DNA of 64,000 bases from Pisaster brevispinus. Its lineage: Eukaryota > Echinodermata > Asteroidea > Forcipulatida > Asteriidae. The stretch is taken from the NCBI GenBank assembly GCA_023634235.1, contig JAMKCF010000031.1:1302001-1366000 (forward strand), read 5' to 3'. The notes beneath the pieces were generated by a model, which did no database searches, had not been told where the DNA came from, and was given only the letters and a program-made list of their open reading frames with translations. The translations under genes were made by a program, and so were the position numbers. Shown piece by piece: positions 60,906 through 64,000 of the stretch; the first letter of the stretch is position 1, and every line of letters starts with the position of its first letter.

Positions 60906-63900
60906 ATCCTTATTTTATGTTTGTCTCTTTTACATCAAATTCGAGATGAAGCTGTTTTGCGGGGCCTTTGTAGCGTCCCCGTTTGCTGGTCTTTTCCGGT
61001 GTAAAGCCTGCCCGCATTGGCCGTAAAAGTCCAATTTCCGGATGCGGGGATACCTAAGGAAGATTCAGGCGAAAACTTCATCTCTCTAGCATGCCTAGAT
61101 CGGGAGTGATTCCCAAATTCACCGCACAGTTAAATTGGGCCATTACCCCGGTCCGCACGACCTTGTCTCGCAGCCGGTTTATGGGAGGGGTCAATTTCTG
61201 TTAGGGGTAGGGCTAACATCCAGGTCGCTCGCCTCGCCTACAGAGTCGTCAGCAACCCCAAACTCACGGTAGAGGGAGCCCTTGAGACGGGCTTTACAGT
61301 GGTGCTAAACTTGTGCAGATCCGATATTGCCTTGGGGGTGATTTGACCATCCTTATTTTGTGTTTGTCTCTTTTACATCAAATTCGAGATGAAGCTGTTT
61401 TGCGGGGCCTTTGTAGCGTCCCCGTTTGCTGGTCTTTTCCGGTGTAAAAGGCCGTAAAAGTCCGTAAAAGTCCAATTTCCAGATGCAGGGATACCTAAGG
61501 AAGATTCAGGTAAAAAATTCATCTCTCTAGCATGCCTAGATCGGGAGTTATTCCCATTACCCGGTCCGCACGACCTTGTCTCGAAGCCGGTTTTTTTTTT
61601 TTTTTTGGGGGGGGTCAATTTCTGTTAGGGGTAGGGCTTACATCCAGGCCGCTCGCCTCGCCTACAGAGTCGTCAGCAGCCCCAAACTCACGGTAGAGGA
61701 AGCCCTTGAGACGGGCTTTACAGTGGTGCTAAACTTGTGCAGATCCGATATTGCCTTGGGGTTGATTTGACCATCCTTATTTTATGTTTGTCTCTTTTAC
61801 ATCAAATTCGAGATGAAGCTGTTTTGCGGGGCCTTTGTAGCGTCCCCGTTTGCTGGTCTTTTCCGGTGTAAAGCCTGCCCGCATTGGCCGTAAAAGTCCA
61901 ATTTCCGGATGCGGGGATACCTAAGGAAAATTCAGGTAAAAAATTCATCTCTCTAGCATGCCTAGATCGGGAGTTATTCCCATTACCCCGGTCCGCACGA
62001 CCTTGTCTCGCAGCCGGTTTTTTTTTTTTTTTTGGGGGGGGGTCAATTTCTGTTAGGGGTAGGGCTTACATCCAGGCCGCTCGCCTCGCCTACAGAGTCG
62101 TCAGCAACCCCAAACTCACGGTAGAGGGAGCCCTTGAGACGGGCTTTACAGTGGTGCTAAACTTGTGCAGATCCGATATTGCCTTGGGGGTGATTTGACC
62201 ATCCTTATTTTGTGTTTGTCTCTTTTACAGCAAATTCGAGATGAAGCTGTTTTGCGGGGCCTTTGTAGCGTCCCCGTTTGCTGGTCTTTTCCGGTGTAAA
62301 GCCTGCCCGCATTGGCCGTAAAAGTCCAATTTCCGGGTGCGGGGATACCTAAGGAAGATTCAGGCGAAAATTTCATCTCTCTAGCATGCCTAGATCGGGA
62401 GTTATTCCCAAATTCACCGCACAGTTAAATTGGGCCATTACCCCGGTCCGCACGACCTTGTCTCGCAGCCGGTTTTTGGGAGGGGTCAATTTCTGTTAGG
62501 GGTAGGGCTAACATCCAGGTCGCTCGCCTCGCCTACAGAGTCGTCAGCAACCCCAAACTCACGGTAGAGGGAGCCCTTGAGACGGGCTTTACAGTGGTGC
62601 TAAACTTGTGCAGATCCGATATTGCCTTGGGGGTGATTTGACCATCCTTATTTTGTGTTTGTCTCTTTTACAGCAAATTCGAGATGAAGCTGTTTTGCGG
62701 GGCCTTTGTAGCGTCCCCGTTTGCTGGTCTTTTCCGGTGTGAAGCCTGCCCGCAACGGCCGTAAAAATCCAATTTCCGGGTGCGGGGATACCTAAGGAAG
62801 ATTCAGGCGAAAATTTCATCTCTCTAGCATGCCTAGATCGGGAGTTATTCCCAAATTCACCGCACAGTTAAATTGGGCCTTTACCCCGGTCCGCACGACC
62901 TTGTCTCGCAGCCGGTTTTTGGGAGGGGTCAATTTCTGTTAGGGGTAGGGCTAACATCCAGGTCGCTCGCCTCGCCTACAGAGTCGTCAGCAACCCCAAA
63001 CTCACGGTAGAGGGAGCCCTTGAGACGGGCTTTACAGTGGTGCTAAACTTGTGCAGATCCGATATTGCCTTGGGGGTGATTTGACCATCCTTATTTTGTG
63101 TTTGTCTCTTTTACAGCAAATTCGAGATGAAGCTGTTTTGCGGGGCCTTTGTAGCGTCCCCGTTTGCTGGTCTTTTCCGGTGTGAAGCCTGCCTGCAACG
63201 GCCGTAAAAGTCCAATTTCCGGATGCAGGGATACCTAAGGAAGATTCAGGTAAAAAATTCATCTCTCTAGCATGCCTAGATCGGGAGTTATTCCCATTAC
63301 CCCGGTCCGCACGACCTTGTCTCGCAGCCGGTTTTTTTTTTTTTTTTTTTTTTTTGGGGGGGGGGTCAATTTCTGTTAGGGGTAGGGTTTACATCCAGGC
63401 CGCTCGCCTCACCTACAGAGTCGTCAGCAACCCCAAACTCACGGTAGAGAGAGCCCTTGAGACGGGCTTTACAGTGGTGCTAAACTTGTGCAGATCCGAT
63501 GTTGCCTTGGGGGTGATTTGACCATCCTTATTTTATGTTTGTCTCTTTTACATCAAATTCGAGATGAAGCTGTTTTGCGGGGCCTTTGTAGCGTCCCCGT
63601 TTGCTGGTCTTTTCCGGTGTGAAGCCTGCCCGCAACGGCCGTAAAAGTCCAATTTCCGGATGCAGGGATACCTAAGGAAGATTCAGGTAAAAAATTCATC
63701 TCTCTAGCATGCCTAGATCGGGAGTTATTCCCATTACCCCGGTCCGCACGACCTTGTCTCGCAGCCGGTTTTTTTTTTTTTTTTTTGGGGGGGGTCAATT
63801 TCTGTTAGGGGTAGGGCTTACATCCAGGCCGCTCGCCTCGCCTACAGAGTCGTCAGCAACCCCAAACTCACGGTAGAGAGAGCCCTTGAGACGGGCTTTA

Positions 63901-64000
63901 CAGTGGTGCTAAACTTGTGCAGATCCGATATTGCCTTGGGGGTGATTTTATTGTTTGTCTCTTTTACATCAAATTCGAGATGAAGCTGTTTTGCGGGGCC
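60906..64000 (+). repeat. Satellite sub-block, right end of window
   Basis: Mixed A, B and C-headed monomers. GTCAGCAGCCCC at 61674 matches 55581 (same flanks), so 61.37-62.0 kb repeats 55.26-55.9 kb. TTTCCGGGTGCGG appears in two successive monomers (62333, 62776). The array is cut by the window edge inside a monomer. Confidence 0.85.
63332..63365 (+). repeat. Longest T/G tract, T24 then G10
   Basis: This is the extreme of the B-monomer tract, which elsewhere has about 9-18 T and 6-13 G. The flanks are unchanged. Confidence 0.93.

Larger units (their letters stand above)
14601..64000 (+). repeat. Main satellite array, ~114 monomers of ~425-443 bp
   Basis: Every ~0.43 kb the same monomer returns in the same orientation. 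It opens with TTTTRTGTTTGTCTCTTTTA and then has AAATTCGAGATGAAGCTGTT, a TTTGCTGGTCTTTTCCGGTG stretch, TCTCTAGCATGCCTAGATCG, a T/G tract or T5GGGAGGGG, then TTCTGTTAGGGGTAGGGC and GTGCAGATCCGATATTGCC. Monomer types A, B and C and their recombinants differ at linked sites. No gene, RNA gene or other transposon interrupts these 49 kb. Short open frames recur only because the monomers recur. Such an array is typical of constitutive heterochromatin or a centromere/pericentromere, but the sequence alone does not say which. The array continues past the window end. Confidence 0.97.

Noticed and set aside
14601..64000. CRISPR array
   Set aside because: The repeats are contiguous 0.43 kb monomers without unique spacers, and the context is eukaryotic.
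14601..64000. 5S rRNA, tRNA or snRNA tandem gene cluster
   Set aside because: No recognisable 5S, A/B-box or snRNA core in the monomer. The T run could resemble a Pol III terminator but nothing gene-like lies before it.

Overview
The window looks like repetitive, heterochromatin-like DNA from a eukaryote, and no protein-coding gene can be supported. It carries a ~425-443 bp satellite, (ATT)n microsatellites, TATA-poor AT-rich repeats and a non-autonomous transposon array. It has no rRNA, tRNA or operon-like content. The transposon architecture and the general feel of the repeats suggest an invertebrate animal, possibly a marine one. That taxonomic guess is an inference with low confidence, because nothing here gives a phylogenetic marker.

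Layout. (1) 1-1329: AT-rich block of about seven diverged copies of a ~140 bp unit, two of them lengthened to ~327 bp by a related internal segment. (2) 1330-3677: left edge of the satellite array, about 5.4 monomers, the outermost one the most diverged. (3) 3678-14600: a 10.9 kb block of six head-to-tail units of 1.6-2.3 kb. Each unit has an (ATT)n tract, a ~700-900 bp body, 5-9 copies of a ~129 bp core repeat, a 10 bp subterminal motif, a perfect 8 bp hairpin and a terminal CTAG. The first and third units also carry a perfect 11 bp-stem palindrome whose edge is the inverse complement of the 3' subterminal motif. This is the architecture of Helentron-associated (HINE/DINE-1-like) elements. 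The block sits between two T residues of a satellite monomer, and the satellite resumes at the same monomer position on the other side. (4) 14601-64000: about 114 further satellite monomers, all in the same orientation.

The satellite has two main monomer types. Type A (443 bp) has a 26 bp segment and a short T5-GGGAGGGG stretch. Type B (~425-431 bp) lacks the 26 bp and has a variable poly-T/poly-G tract. A third sequence state, C, has a tandem GTAAAAGTCC duplication and appears only right of 33.9 kb. The types are arranged into dimers (~868 bp), trimers (~1310 bp), pentamers (~2165 bp, three successive copies at 32.6-39.3 kb), a recent ~4.3 kb decamer duplication (39.3-48.0 kb) and a ~7.8 kb duplication (48.1-53.1 against 55.9-60.9 kb). 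Reciprocal A/B recombinant monomers, a truncated monomer at 39.3 kb and near-identical duplicated blocks record repeated unequal exchange. The many short open frames are by-products of this repetition.
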